Below are positions 1 through 6,003 of a stretch of DNA of 6,374 nucleotides, one piece after another. Position 1 is the stretch's first letter. Each line of letters starts with the position of its first letter. The notes beneath the pieces are model-generated. The model had not been told where the DNA came from and ran no database searches. It saw only the letters and a list, made by a program, of their open reading frames with translations. The position numbers were made by a program, and so were the translations under genes. The stretch lies in assembly GCA_021819255.1 (NCBI GenBank), contig JAKART010000144.1, positions 1-6,374 of the forward strand. The letters are read 5' to 3'. This DNA comes from Acidobacteriota bacterium. GTDB taxonomy: Bacteria; Acidobacteriota; Terriglobia; Terriglobales; Acidobacteriaceae.

Positions 1-135
1 CGCTCCAAGCTGGAACCCCATCGCGACCTGATCAGGGAACTGCGTCGCAAAGGGCAAACTTACCGTGACGTGGCTCGCCTCTTTCAGGAGAGGCTCGGAT
101 TGTACGTTGCGCCGAGCACGCTCCACGGGCGGTAA
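1..135 (+). pseudogene. C-terminal part of small helix-turn-helix protein (TraK/StbA-position), truncated
   Basis: Frame 1 is open from the window edge to TAA at 133-135 and gives 44 residues. They begin RSKLEPHRDLI, continue with a basic ELRRKGQTYRDVA segment and end APSTLHGR. The pattern (LR.KG.TYR.VA..., then .V.PSTLH) is that of a short DNA-binding helix-turn-helix often encoded just before a ParA-like ATPase in conjugative or mobilisable elements. Such proteins normally continue past the STLH segment (for example DFV...), whereas here the frame runs straight into the Walker A coding region of the next gene and stops. I infer that the 3' end of this gene was deleted. The 5' end lies outside the window. 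The family is recognised by pattern only, so the role (DNA binding, plasmid stability or transfer regulation) is inferred from gene order. Confidence 0.5.
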
Positions 136-817
136 AGGCGGCGTGGGTAAAACCGGCGTCCTCGTCGCTCTTGCCGAGTGGTTTCAGGCAAACGAGATTC
201 CCGTCACTCTCCTCGATCTCGATACCGAGAATAAAGCGCGTGGATCTCTGAAACACTTTTTCAACGGGACTGTGACCAAGGTCGATGTTCATACCCCAGC
301 GGGTCCGGATGCCTTCGTCGATCATCTCGACAACGGCACTCCGATCATCCTTGCTGACATGGGAGCTGGTGCGGGCCAGGTTGCTGCGGGCTGGTTCGAT
401 TCCATGTATGAGGATGTCGCGGCTACAGGCGTCCGATTCACGGCGGTAGGCATCGTGACGCCGGACCCTGCCAGCGTCGAGAGTGTCCTGGCGTGGGCGA
501 GTCGGCTACAGGATCGGGTGGAGTATATCATCGTCGAGAACGCGACGAGTGCGCTGGCGGATTTCACATACTGGCGTTCAACGAAACAGGCCAATCAGTT
601 CCGTCAAGCCTTCGCGCCAGCCATTCTGCCGATGGAATTTCGCTTGGCCGAACTTGAGAATCCGCTCCGTCAGCATGGCATTCAACTCGGCCAGGTGGCG
701 GACCGCAAAACGGTGGTCGATGAACTGAAGAGGGCATCGCTCGTCATGCGCGCGCAGAGCTATCGGCGGCGACTCTTTTCGGAGTTCGACCGGGCTCGGG
801 AGGCGTTCTTGCCATGA
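65..817 (+). CDS. ParA-like P-loop ATPase (TraL/StbB type), native start missing
   Basis: This is a ParA/MinD-superfamily ATPase of the kind found in transfer and stability operons (IncP TraL, R388 StbB). Counting from the GTG at 65, the deviant Walker A GGKGGVGKT lies at residues 22-30 with its signature lysine K24. The switch/A' motif LLDLDTE is at 49-55 and the Walker B-like strand IILAD at 94-98. The C-terminal half is a typical but unassigned Rossmann domain. Family members begin a few residues before the P-loop with a hydrophobic beta strand. Here the residues before it (RRARSTGG) are an out-of-frame reading of the upstream helix-turn-helix gene, there is no methionine, and the GTG lies inside that gene. 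The open frame from about base 125 is therefore real but has probably lost its start and first strand. It overlaps the next gene by ATGA. A frameshifted HTH-ATPase fusion is an alternative reading. Confidence 0.75.
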   Translation: MTWLASFRRGSDCTLRRARSTGGKGGVGKTGVLVALAEWFQANEIPVTLLDLDTENKARGSLKHFFNGTVTKVDVHTPAGPDAFVDHLDNGTPIILADMGAGAGQVAAGWFDSMYEDVAATGVRFTAVGIVTPDPASVESVLAWASRLQDRVEYIIVENATSALADFTYWRSTKQANQFRQAFAPAILPMEFRLAELENPLRQHGIQLGQVADRKTVVDELKRASLVMRAQSYRRRLFSEFDRAREAFLP

Positions 818-1638
818 GCGCAGTTCCCATATTTCAAAGCCTTGAATCCGTGCCAGCGGGAGAGCCGACGATGTTCGACTCTCTCGCCCGGCTTGTGCCG
901 GACGAACTCCAAACCGCCTACTATCGCGTCCTCGCCCATACCCGAACACTCAGCCCCGACGATGAAATGCTGCGCATCCTCGAAGCGATGGGCATTCCGG
1001 CGTTGCTCACTCGGCACACCCCGAGGGATATTGCGGACGAACGGGAACGGTTTCAAGAGTTGCTTGAGGCTCATCAGCAACACTCAGAGCAGGCCCAGCA
1101 GAACATGCTGGGCTATGTCCATGAACTGGAATCAAGGCTCGCCAATCTGCCCAGCGAGATTGAATCTGGCCTCGATCCGAAGCAAATTTCCAAGATGCTT
1201 GGTGAAAGCCTGCGCCAGCACTTTCTCCGTTCGGATGTACAGGACACCGTGAGCGCGTTGCAGACCACGAATGCGGCCATGACGTATGCACAGAAGGAAC
1301 TCTCTACCGCTCTGCGCGCGCTTTCGGATTCGCATGGCGGTGTGGTCGCGCAAGTGGAGCGCGCCAACAATCGGATTGAATATTCACTTGAGAGTCGGGC
1401 AAGAACAATGGATGCGCTTCTGCATGAATGGAAGTGCGATCTGCTGCGAATTTGGATTCCCATGGTGGCCGGGGCTTGTATGCTGATCGGGCTGTTCGGC
1501 GGCATGGAGATACAGGGCTGCCGCGACGCGCCTGCGGTTACCACAGCGGCAATGCCAACAGTTCCGCCTGCGGCTCCTGAAGCTCCGGCGAAGACTCCCA
1601 GAGATGCCGTCAGCGCAAAACTAAGGCACTTAAAATGA
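814..1638 (+). CDS. Coiled-coil protein with one C-terminal membrane segment (TraM/StbC position)
   Basis: This 274-residue protein has no family I can name with certainty. Its start codon overlaps the ATPase stop as ATGA, and GGGAGG about 11 bases upstream can serve as ribosome site, so the two are translationally coupled. An in-frame ATG at 871 (residue 20, MFDSLARLVPDEL) is a plausible alternative start. Residues 20-75 look globular and helical. Residues 75-205 are rich in Glu, Gln, Leu and Ala and read as long amphipathic or coiled-coil helices. Residues 212-230 (RIWIPMVAGACMLIGLFGG) form a single hydrophobic membrane segment, followed by a short Ala/Pro tail. Its place after a ParA-like ATPase matches the third gene of TraKLM/StbABC-type loci. 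I infer a membrane-tethered accessory of transfer or plasmid positioning, possibly a partner of the ATPase. The frame appears intact. Confidence 0.7.
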   Translation: MSAVPIFQSLESVPAGEPTMFDSLARLVPDELQTAYYRVLAHTRTLSPDDEMLRILEAMGIPALLTRHTPRDIADERERFQELLEAHQQHSEQAQQNMLGYVHELESRLANLPSEIESGLDPKQISKMLGESLRQHFLRSDVQDTVSALQTTNAAMTYAQKELSTALRALSDSHGGVVAQVERANNRIEYSLESRARTMDALLHEWKCDLLRIWIPMVAGACMLIGLFGGMEIQGCRDAPAVTTAAMPTVPPAAPEAPAKTPRDAVSAKLRHLK

Positions 1639-1670
1639 ACAGTATGAGCTCGTTTTTGCCTGCTGTTTCC

Positions 1671-1720
1671 TAAGTTGTCAACTCATAAGTTGACAACTTG
1701 CAAGCAGACAACTCATAATA
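1671..1720 (+). repeat. Three tandem 15-bp repeats with palindromic core (operator-like)
   Basis: The units at 1676-1690, 1691-1705 and 1706-1720 read TGTCAACTCATAAGT, TGACAACTTGCAAGC and AGACAACTCATAATA. The bases TAAGT at 1671-1675 look like the end of a fourth unit. The core G(A/T)CAACT recurs at 1677, 1692 and 1707, exactly 15 bp apart. The second core sits in a perfect 13-bp palindrome, AAGTTG-A-CAACTT (1687-1699), and the first in a 12/13 palindrome (1672-1684). Together they also form a 12-bp inverted repeat with a 4-bp gap (1672-1683 / 1688-1699). The array covers the -35 and -10 of the predicted promoter, as expected for a dimeric repressor operator, possibly autoregulatory. Confidence 0.8.
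1690..1719 (+). promoter_or_regulatory. Sigma70-like promoter for the ATPase-nuclease gene
   Basis: TTGACA at 1690-1695 is a perfect -35 hexamer. CATAAT at 1714-1719 is a 5/6 match to the -10, with 18 bp between them. Transcription would start near 1726, about 19 bases before the ATG at 1745. Both hexamers lie inside the 15-bp repeat array, so binding there would block RNA polymerase. The hexamers are seen directly; promoter activity is inferred. Part of the match is dictated by the repeat core (TTGACAACT). Confidence 0.5.
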
Positions 1721-1744
1721 AGGACGTTTAGGCAAGGACTCCCG

Positions 1745-3241
1745 ATGTCCGGCTCAACTATCAAGCCTGATCCGTTTTACGACCGCACCGTCGAACTGGC
1801 GGCGCTTGATCGCGCGTGGAAGCGCCATGGAAATGGCGGGCAAATGCTGCTTCTTTATGGCCGCAGGCGATTGGGCAAAACCTTTCTTCTCCAGCGTTAT
1901 TTCACTGCCGGGACGACCGGCAATGAGCCGGCAAAGCCACATTGCTACTATCTGGCCGAACAGTCCACGGCGGCGGCGCAGCAGCTTACCCTGGCGCGCC
2001 AGTTGATTGCAGCGCTACCCGCCGAAGGGGTCACGGCAGAGGAAATTGCCGTCTCCTGGAATGCGCTTCTGCGCTACGCCTCGCAACAGGCGCAGGCACG
2101 GAAAAAGGGCGCGGGCCGCTTCGCCCTGATCCTTGACGAATTTCCCTATCTGATTGCGCAGACTCCTGAGCTGCCCTCCATACTGCAAGCGTGGTGGGAC
2201 CGCGAAGGAACTCACTCTCCTCTCTTCGTGGTTCTTTGCGGCTCGCAGCTCTCGGCCATGGCCGCGCTCGGTGAGGAAAGCGCGCCGCTCTTCGGGCGCT
2301 TCAATGCCGGGATCTTTCATCTCGATCCGCTTCAGTACGAAGATGTCGCCTGCTTCTACGCAAACAGCCCGCACTATGGCGTTGTTGAAAAGCTGCTGAT
2401 GTACGGTGTTTTTGGCGGAACACCGCGTTATCACGCTCTGGTCGATCCGTCTCGCCCACCTGCCGAAGAGATTGTCAATCTCTTGATGCAGCCGCGCGCC
2501 ATTCTCGAAAATGAAGTGCGCTTCCTCCTTGGCAGCGAACAGATTCGCGACCCTGCGCCTTACAACGCAATTCTTGCCGCGATTGCTGGCGGCGAAACAA
2601 AATTCAACGGCATTCAACAGTTGATCGGTGTGGAACGCGGGGCGCTTTCAAAGTCTTTGCGCACCCTTCTGGAACTGGGTTGGATTCGACGCGAATTGCC
2701 TTTTGACGAGCATTCCGAACGTCGCGCACTGTACCGCGTTGCCGATCCGTTCCTGGCTTTCTGGTATTGCTTCGTCGCGCCGCTTGCCAGCGACTTGCAG
2801 TTTTCTGATCCTGCGGCTGTGTATGCCGCCCATATCGCGCCTCGCTTGGCCGAATACATGGGCTGGTCGGTCTTCGAGGAAATCTGCGGGCAGTGGCTTC
2901 AACGTCACGCCAAACAGCGTTTCGGTTTGACAGTTCGCAAGATGGCCCGCTACTGGAGCCGGGATGGTCAGACCGAAATCGACCTCATGGCGGAACTCGC
3001 TCACGGAACCTACCTCTTTGGTGAATGCAAGTGGCGCGCGGATAGCGTAATGCGACTGAACGATCTGAGTGCCCTCCAAGCCAAGGTTGCCAGCCTTCCA
3101 GAGGCTCGCTGGCGGAACAAGCCAAGCTACATTCTTTTCGCGCTGGGCGGCTTCTCTACTGAACTGAAGCAGCTAGCTGCCGATCCTGCTGAACGGCTTT
3201 ATCTCGTTGCGCAAGCTGAATTCCTTGGAGGTAGCAGTTAA
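1745..3241 (+). CDS. Archaeal-type AAA ATPase with C-terminal DUF234 / PD-(D/E)XK nuclease-like domain
   Basis: This 498-residue protein is full length for the ATPase_2 + DUF234 family. The ATG at 1745 follows AAGGA at 1734-1738 with 6-base spacing. The N-terminal P-loop domain has Walker A GRRRLGKT (39-46), Walker B ALILDEF (127-133), a sensor-like strand VVLCGS (162-167) and a likely arginine finger in PLFGR (181-185). A winged-helix region follows at about 275-325. DUF234 begins around RVADPFLAFWY (331-341). Its nuclease-like core is EIDLMAE (411-417) followed by GECKW (426-430), that is, D413...E427-x-K429 of the PD-(D/E)XK fold, with E378 or E379 in the preceding helix. All key residues appear present, so the protein is probably active. 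The cellular role of the family is not established; coupling of ATP-driven remodelling to DNA cleavage is inference. It stands alone under its own repeat-controlled promoter, between transfer-gene and integrase remnants, as a cargo gene would. Confidence 0.9.
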   Translation: MSGSTIKPDPFYDRTVELAALDRAWKRHGNGGQMLLLYGRRRLGKTFLLQRYFTAGTTGNEPAKPHCYYLAEQSTAAAQQLTLARQLIAALPAEGVTAEEIAVSWNALLRYASQQAQARKKGAGRFALILDEFPYLIAQTPELPSILQAWWDREGTHSPLFVVLCGSQLSAMAALGEESAPLFGRFNAGIFHLDPLQYEDVACFYANSPHYGVVEKLLMYGVFGGTPRYHALVDPSRPPAEEIVNLLMQPRAILENEVRFLLGSEQIRDPAPYNAILAAIAGGETKFNGIQQLIGVERGALSKSLRTLLELGWIRRELPFDEHSERRALYRVADPFLAFWYCFVAPLASDLQFSDPAAVYAAHIAPRLAEYMGWSVFEEICGQWLQRHAKQRFGLTVRKMARYWSRDGQTEIDLMAELAHGTYLFGECKWRADSVMRLNDLSALQAKVASLPEARWRNKPSYILFALGGFSTELKQLAADPAERLYLVAQAEFLGGSS

Positions 3242-3354
3242 GATGAGGCGAAGCGTCAGGGACGTGCTCACAACCCCAAAATGGCTGCACACGAAGTATG
3301 CCCTGCAGTCTCCTCGCGCGCTAAGGTGGCAACTAACTGCGCAGTTTGAAACCG

Positions 3355-3361
3355 AAGGAGG
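3355..3361 (+). promoter_or_regulatory. Strong Shine-Dalgarno AAGGAGG before ATG 3369
   Basis: AAGGAGG is a full-strength ribosome site placed 7 bases before ATG 3369-3371. It is the best such site in the window, yet the ORF it serves stops after six codons (MTIGSF). This suggests that a real start has been followed by a frame break. Confidence 0.55.
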
Positions 3362-3368
3362 GGCAGTA

Positions 3369-3492
3369 ATGACCATAGGAAGTTTTTGACGACAGGCCTT
3401 CCGGACCACCTGCGGTTCCAAGTTCTTCTGTGCCACAGCCAAGACCGGCACCAACACCGACGGGACCGCCACTTAAAAACGACCGCCATTAA
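3369..3492 (+). pseudogene. Possible small proline-rich protein, frame broken at a T5 run
   Basis: From ATG 3369 the reading is MTIGSF and then TGA at 3387-3389. The break falls on the run AGTTTTTGAC (T at 3383-3387). Removing one T joins the start to a downstream frame reading DDRPSGPPAVPSSSV, then [19 protein letters not shown] and TAA at 3490-3492, giving a joined product of about 40 residues. The tail has the Pro/Ala/Thr composition of a real low-complexity segment, and the start has an optimal ribosome site. I recognise no family. Three explanations remain: a frameshifted small gene, slippage on the homopolymer during expression, or an assembly or sequencing error. Chance is a fourth. 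It may also be a scar of a larger gene deleted into the recombinase remnant. Confidence 0.3.
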
Positions 3493-3509
3493 ATGATCTC
3501 TCGCATCAC

Positions 3510-3866
3510 ATGATGCGGCAGGCTCACAGAGGGGTTTACTCCCCACGCCTGTTCCAGGACTTTCGGAGAACGGCTGTGCGCAACATGGTTCGGGCCGGTG
3601 TTCCAGAGCGTGTGGCGATGGCGATCAGCGGGCACAAGACGCGCTCCGTCTTCGATCGGTACAACATCGTCAACGAGGAGGATCTCCGAGATGCGATCGA
3701 ACGCACCCAGACCTACTTGAACGAAGGCGGCCAGAAGGCAAAACCGGCTGGCGTCGTTCGGATGTGGGGTGCTCGCCGGGAGCTTCTCCGAGAACACGGA
3801 CAGAAGGTGGAGCGTCGAGCAAAAACTACGGTGGCCGCTCTCGGGCGGCCATCGATAAACTGTTGA
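3510..3866 (+). pseudogene. Tyrosine recombinase (phage-type integrase), C-terminal catalytic fragment
   Basis: The 118-residue frame matches only the last part of a phage-integrase-family tyrosine recombinase, which normally has 300-450 residues. It contains [17 protein letters not shown] (17-33), [15 protein letters not shown] (39-53) and a charged tail. Catalytic residues visible are R19 (box II Arg), H42 of the GHK motif and nucleophile Y51 in DRYN. The box II HxxR motif reads QDFR (Q16), so the usual histidine is Gln. The DNA-binding domain, first catalytic Arg and beta-strand Lys are absent. Homology begins at about base 3545; the preceding codons ([11 protein letters not shown]) look unrelated, and the frame is closed by a stop at 3474. 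A deletion or rearrangement therefore removed the front of the gene. The stop lies 16 bp from the tRNA-derived core, the usual place for an integrase next to its own attachment site. The fragment cannot be active alone. Confidence 0.85.
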
Positions 3867-3871
3867 TAATA
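3861..3871 (+). repeat. Left copy of direct repeat TGTTGAT(A/T)ATA flanking the att core
   Basis: TGTTGATAATA overlaps the recombinase stop codon and recurs at 3949-3959 as TGTTGATTATA (10/11 identical). The two copies lie 11 bp left and 23 bp right of the tRNA-derived core. Repeats on both sides of a core are what arm-type integrase binding sites look like, but two short AT-rich copies could arise by chance. Confidence 0.35.
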
Positions 3872-3880
3872 TGGAACGTG

Positions 3881-3925
<45 letters not shown>

Positions 3926-3926
3926 G

Positions 3927-4373
3927 GCGACTTGGATAACACGTATATTGTTGATTATAAAGCATTAATGGCGACTCAAGAGTGCGGAAAAGTACGCATC
4001 GGACAGGCTATCGGGAGCGCAGCGGGAGTGAATTCCGACTGTTGCCGTTGGGTTTCCCAGTAACAGGTCGTAGGATTCTCCAACGCAAAGGGTCAGACGC
4101 GGAGCCTTCTGTTCGACGAACCCTCAATAGCGTATCGAGCTATTCATTAAAGGTTGGGGCGGCCACCCAGGGGCAGGCACCGGCCACAGCATAGGCCGGT
4201 CCGAGTTCACTTTGGCAGATCTTCTTTTTGGAACCGCCGCATCGAGCGGAGGTGAGTTCGGCCAGATTCAAGGCGCGCAGTCAGGAAATCTCTGGGAATC
4301 GGGTCTCCCAACCCAAGTAGTTTCGGTGGAATAGTGTCAGAAATAAGCATAGACTTCTAACAGACGGTGAATC
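3927..4373. other. Non-coding stretch of about 450 bp between att core and AbiE operon
   Basis: No convincing gene is present. A 70-codon frame (3982-4194, non-ATG start) has no good ribosome site and an arbitrary composition. The first 40 bp after the core are AT-rich (TATATTGTTGATTATAAAG), as att arms often are. GGCGACT occurs at 3926-3932 and again at 3970-3976. Two modest inverted repeats occur: ACCGGCC/GGCCGGT at 4179-4185 and 4194-4200, and an imperfect one at 4233-4253 (ACCGCCGC / GCGGAGGT). Neither is followed by a T-run, so they are not terminators in the plus direction. The AbiE promoter should lie in the last 100 bp, but I see no strong sigma70 hexamer pair there. Confidence 0.45.
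3949..3959 (+). repeat. Right copy of direct repeat TGTTGAT(A/T)ATA flanking the att core
   Basis: TGTTGATTATA matches the copy at 3861-3871 at 10 of 11 positions, in the same orientation, on the opposite side of the tRNA-fMet core. It is a candidate arm-type site for the recombinase; this is inference from position only. Confidence 0.35.
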
Positions 4374-4970
4374 ATGAAACGCCTGACAGAAGCCATTCTT
4401 CAAAAGACAAACGCACTCCCCGAGGGAGCGCCGGTTAGCGCCAAGATGCTGCTGCATTTGGGCACACGCCCTGCTGTCGATCAGTCTCTCTCGCGGCTTG
4501 CGCGGCGAGGGAAGCTCCTGAGAGCTGGCCGGGGTATGTACCTTTCCCCGGTGACAAGCCGGTTCGGGACCCACGCGCCTTCCGCCCATCGACTGATTGC
4601 TGAGGTGTCCGCGCAACGTGGCGAAGACATTGTGCCCTCGGGCGCTGCATCCGCGAACGCGCTTGGACTCACGACTCAGGTTCCCACGCAGATGATCTAT
4701 TGGACATCGGGCCGGAGCCGCAAGCTGAATCTCGGGAAGCTGGTGATCCAGCTGGTACATGTGCCCGCATGGCAACTTGCGTTCGCTAAGGAACGCGCCG
4801 GAGAAATCGTCCGCGCTCTCGCCTGGGCCGGACCGGAGAGCGTCCATGCGGTTCTGAGAGAGCTTGAGGCCAAGGTTCCCCGGACGGAGATTCAGAAGGT
4901 CGCGCAGCAAGTCTCCCGTTTTCCAAGCTGGATGGCGAGTGCCCTCAGCAGGAGCGTTGCTGATGCCTGA
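4374..4970 (+). CDS. abiEi: AbiEi-type antitoxin (DUF6088, winged-helix regulator)
   Basis: This 198-residue protein is the antitoxin of an AbiE-type (type IV) toxin-antitoxin pair. The N-terminal winged helix occupies about residues 17-60, with AVDQSLSRLARRGKLLRAG (34-52) as recognition helix and wing and GMYLSP closing it. The conserved DUF6088/AbiEi block VPSGAASANALGLTTQVP lies at 87-104, followed by TSGRSRKLNLG (111-121) and a helical C-terminal region. ATG 4374 follows GGTGA closely (3 bases), a weak ribosome site; the next in-frame ATG (4446) would cut into the winged helix. It precedes and overlaps the toxin gene by 8 bp, the usual antitoxin-first order. AbiEi proteins typically repress their own operon by binding promoter inverted repeats and neutralise the toxin without a stable complex. 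The frame is intact. Confidence 0.88.
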   Translation: MKRLTEAILQKTNALPEGAPVSAKMLLHLGTRPAVDQSLSRLARRGKLLRAGRGMYLSPVTSRFGTHAPSAHRLIAEVSAQRGEDIVPSGAASANALGLTTQVPTQMIYWTSGRSRKLNLGKLVIQLVHVPAWQLAFAKERAGEIVRALAWAGPESVHAVLRELEAKVPRTEIQKVAQQVSRFPSWMASALSRSVADA

Positions 4971-5988
4971 CAGCTACTTCCAACTCAGCAAGAAGAATCA
5001 GGCGAGTGCTCTCGATGCGGCTTCGGCTGCTTCCGGGCGTGCTCCTCATTTGCTGGAGAAGGACATCTGGGTTGTCTGGGCGCTTTCCACGCTCTTTCAG
5101 TCTGAGTTGGGAGCCCATCTCGTCTTCAAGGGTGGCACTGCGTTATCCAAAGCTCACAAGGTCATCCTTCGCTTTTCAGAGGACGTTGACCTCACCTACG
5201 ACATCCGCACACTGGCACCGGAATTGGTTCGCAGCGCTTCCGATGGCATCGACGCCATCCCGCCGAGTCGGAGCCAGGAAAAGAAATGGTCCGACGAAAT
5301 CCGCAGAGGGCTTCTTCCTGCGTGGCTTCGAGAGCACGCTCATCCCGTCATCCAAGCTGAGTTGAACGGGATGAAGAATGTATCCACCCGTGTCACCGAG
5401 GACTGCATCTTCATCGACTACGAGCCGGTGGCACCAGCGTCAGGCTATGCGCTCCCGAGCGTGAAACTTGAGTTTGGAGCACGGTCCAGTGGTGAGCCAA
5501 GTACCATCATCCCCGTATTCTGCGATATGGAAGAACTGGTATCTGGAGTCTCGTTCCCGACTGCGGAACCGCGCGTCATGAAGCTGACGCGAATATTCTG
5601 GGAGAAGGCGACTGCTGCGCATGTGTACTGCCTCCAGGGCAAGGATGGCCTCAGCAACCGCTTTTCCCGTCACTTCCATGATCTCGTACGGCTTGAAGAA
5701 AGCGGACATCTCCTCGAAGCTCTTGCGGCCCAAGACGTTGCCGAAGCCGTTGCAATCCACAAGAACGCATTTTTCGCAGAGAAGGATGCCAGCGGAAACC
5801 GAATTGATTATGTAGAAGCCGTCCGCAATGGTCTGACCCTTCTGCCAAGTGGAAACGGATATGATGCCCTTCGCGAAGACTACGAAAGGATGGTTGCAGA
5901 AGGACTCTTGTTCGGCACAGCCGAGACGTTTGAAGATCTGATGACAAGATGTTACGGACTTCAAGCGCGGCTGAAGCGTGGCGCGTAA
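4963..5988 (+). CDS. abiEii: AbiEii-type nucleotidyltransferase toxin
   Basis: This 341-residue toxin belongs to the AbiEii/DUF1814 nucleotidyltransferase family. The ATG at 4963 (MPDSYFQLSKKN) is chosen because AGGAG at 4950-4954 lies 8 bases upstream and the gene then overlaps the antitoxin stop by 8 bp. The frame stays open to 4864, but that extension would be antisense to nothing useful and only re-reads the antitoxin gene. Motifs in order are FKGGTALSK (55-63, polymerase-beta-like glycine signature), RFSEDVDLTYD (70-80, with acidic residues D74 and D76 for metal binding), VKLEFGARSSGEPS (167-180), and FWEKATAAH (212-220) with RFSRHFHDL (233-241), the family's C-terminal signature. Related toxins (MenT) transfer nucleotides to tRNA acceptor ends; whether this one does is inferred from family. 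All motifs are present, so it should be active. An ISL3 element begins 16 bp after the stop. Confidence 0.92.
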   Translation: MPDSYFQLSKKNQASALDAASAASGRAPHLLEKDIWVVWALSTLFQSELGAHLVFKGGTALSKAHKVILRFSEDVDLTYDIRTLAPELVRSASDGIDAIPPSRSQEKKWSDEIRRGLLPAWLREHAHPVIQAELNGMKNVSTRVTEDCIFIDYEPVAPASGYALPSVKLEFGARSSGEPSTIIPVFCDMEELVSGVSFPTAEPRVMKLTRIFWEKATAAHVYCLQGKDGLSNRFSRHFHDLVRLEESGHLLEALAAQDVAEAVAIHKNAFFAEKDASGNRIDYVEAVRNGLTLLPSGNGYDALREDYERMVAEGLLFGTAETFEDLMTRCYGLQARLKRGA

Positions 5989-6003
5989 GTCCGCTACTTT
6001 TAA

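Larger units (their letters stand above)
3242..3509. other. Gap of about 270 bp with remnants only
   Basis: No gene of recognisable family lies here. A 48-codon frame from ATG 3243 (MRRSVRDVLTTPKW...) starts 10 bases after GGAGGT at the end of the ATPase gene and ends at TGA 3387-3389; its sequence resembles nothing I know. A perfect 12-bp palindrome, AACTGCGCAGTT, lies at 3335-3346, just upstream of a strong ribosome site. A 16-bp hairpin-forming palindrome, CGCATCA-CA-TGATGCG, lies at 3502-3517, about 30 bp before the recombinase homology begins. No rho-independent terminator was found after the ATPase gene. Confidence 0.5.

Noticed and set aside
1671..1720. CRISPR array or plasmid iterons
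   Set aside because: The units are 15 bp with no unique spacers, and only about three copies overlap a promoter. No replication initiator gene is adjacent, so an operator is the better reading.
2015..2617. 200-codon minus-strand ORF inside the ATPase gene
   Set aside because: It has no motif and arises from codon bias of the plus-strand gene, whose catalytic residues and full length are clear.
3173..3546. Minus-strand ORFs over the gap after the ATPase gene
   Set aside because: Their translations show no recognisable domain and they overlap real coding ends on both sides.
3982..4194. 70-codon ORF between the att core and AbiE
   Set aside because: It starts at a non-ATG codon without a ribosome site, has no recognisable motif, and is of a length expected by chance at this GC content.
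4179..4200. Hairpin ACCGGCC-acagcata-GGCCGGT as a terminator
   Set aside because: No T-run follows on the plus strand and no gene ends nearby to be terminated.
4281..4910. 209-codon minus-strand ORF opposite the AbiEi antitoxin
   Set aside because: The plus-strand frame has the winged helix, the DUF6088 block and the operon overlap with the toxin. The minus frame shows only low-information, Arg/Ser-rich sequence.
4864..4962. 33-residue N-terminal extension of the AbiEii toxin
   Set aside because: The extension is an Arg-rich reading of the antitoxin gene in another frame. ATG 4963 has a proper AGGAG and family-like N-terminus.
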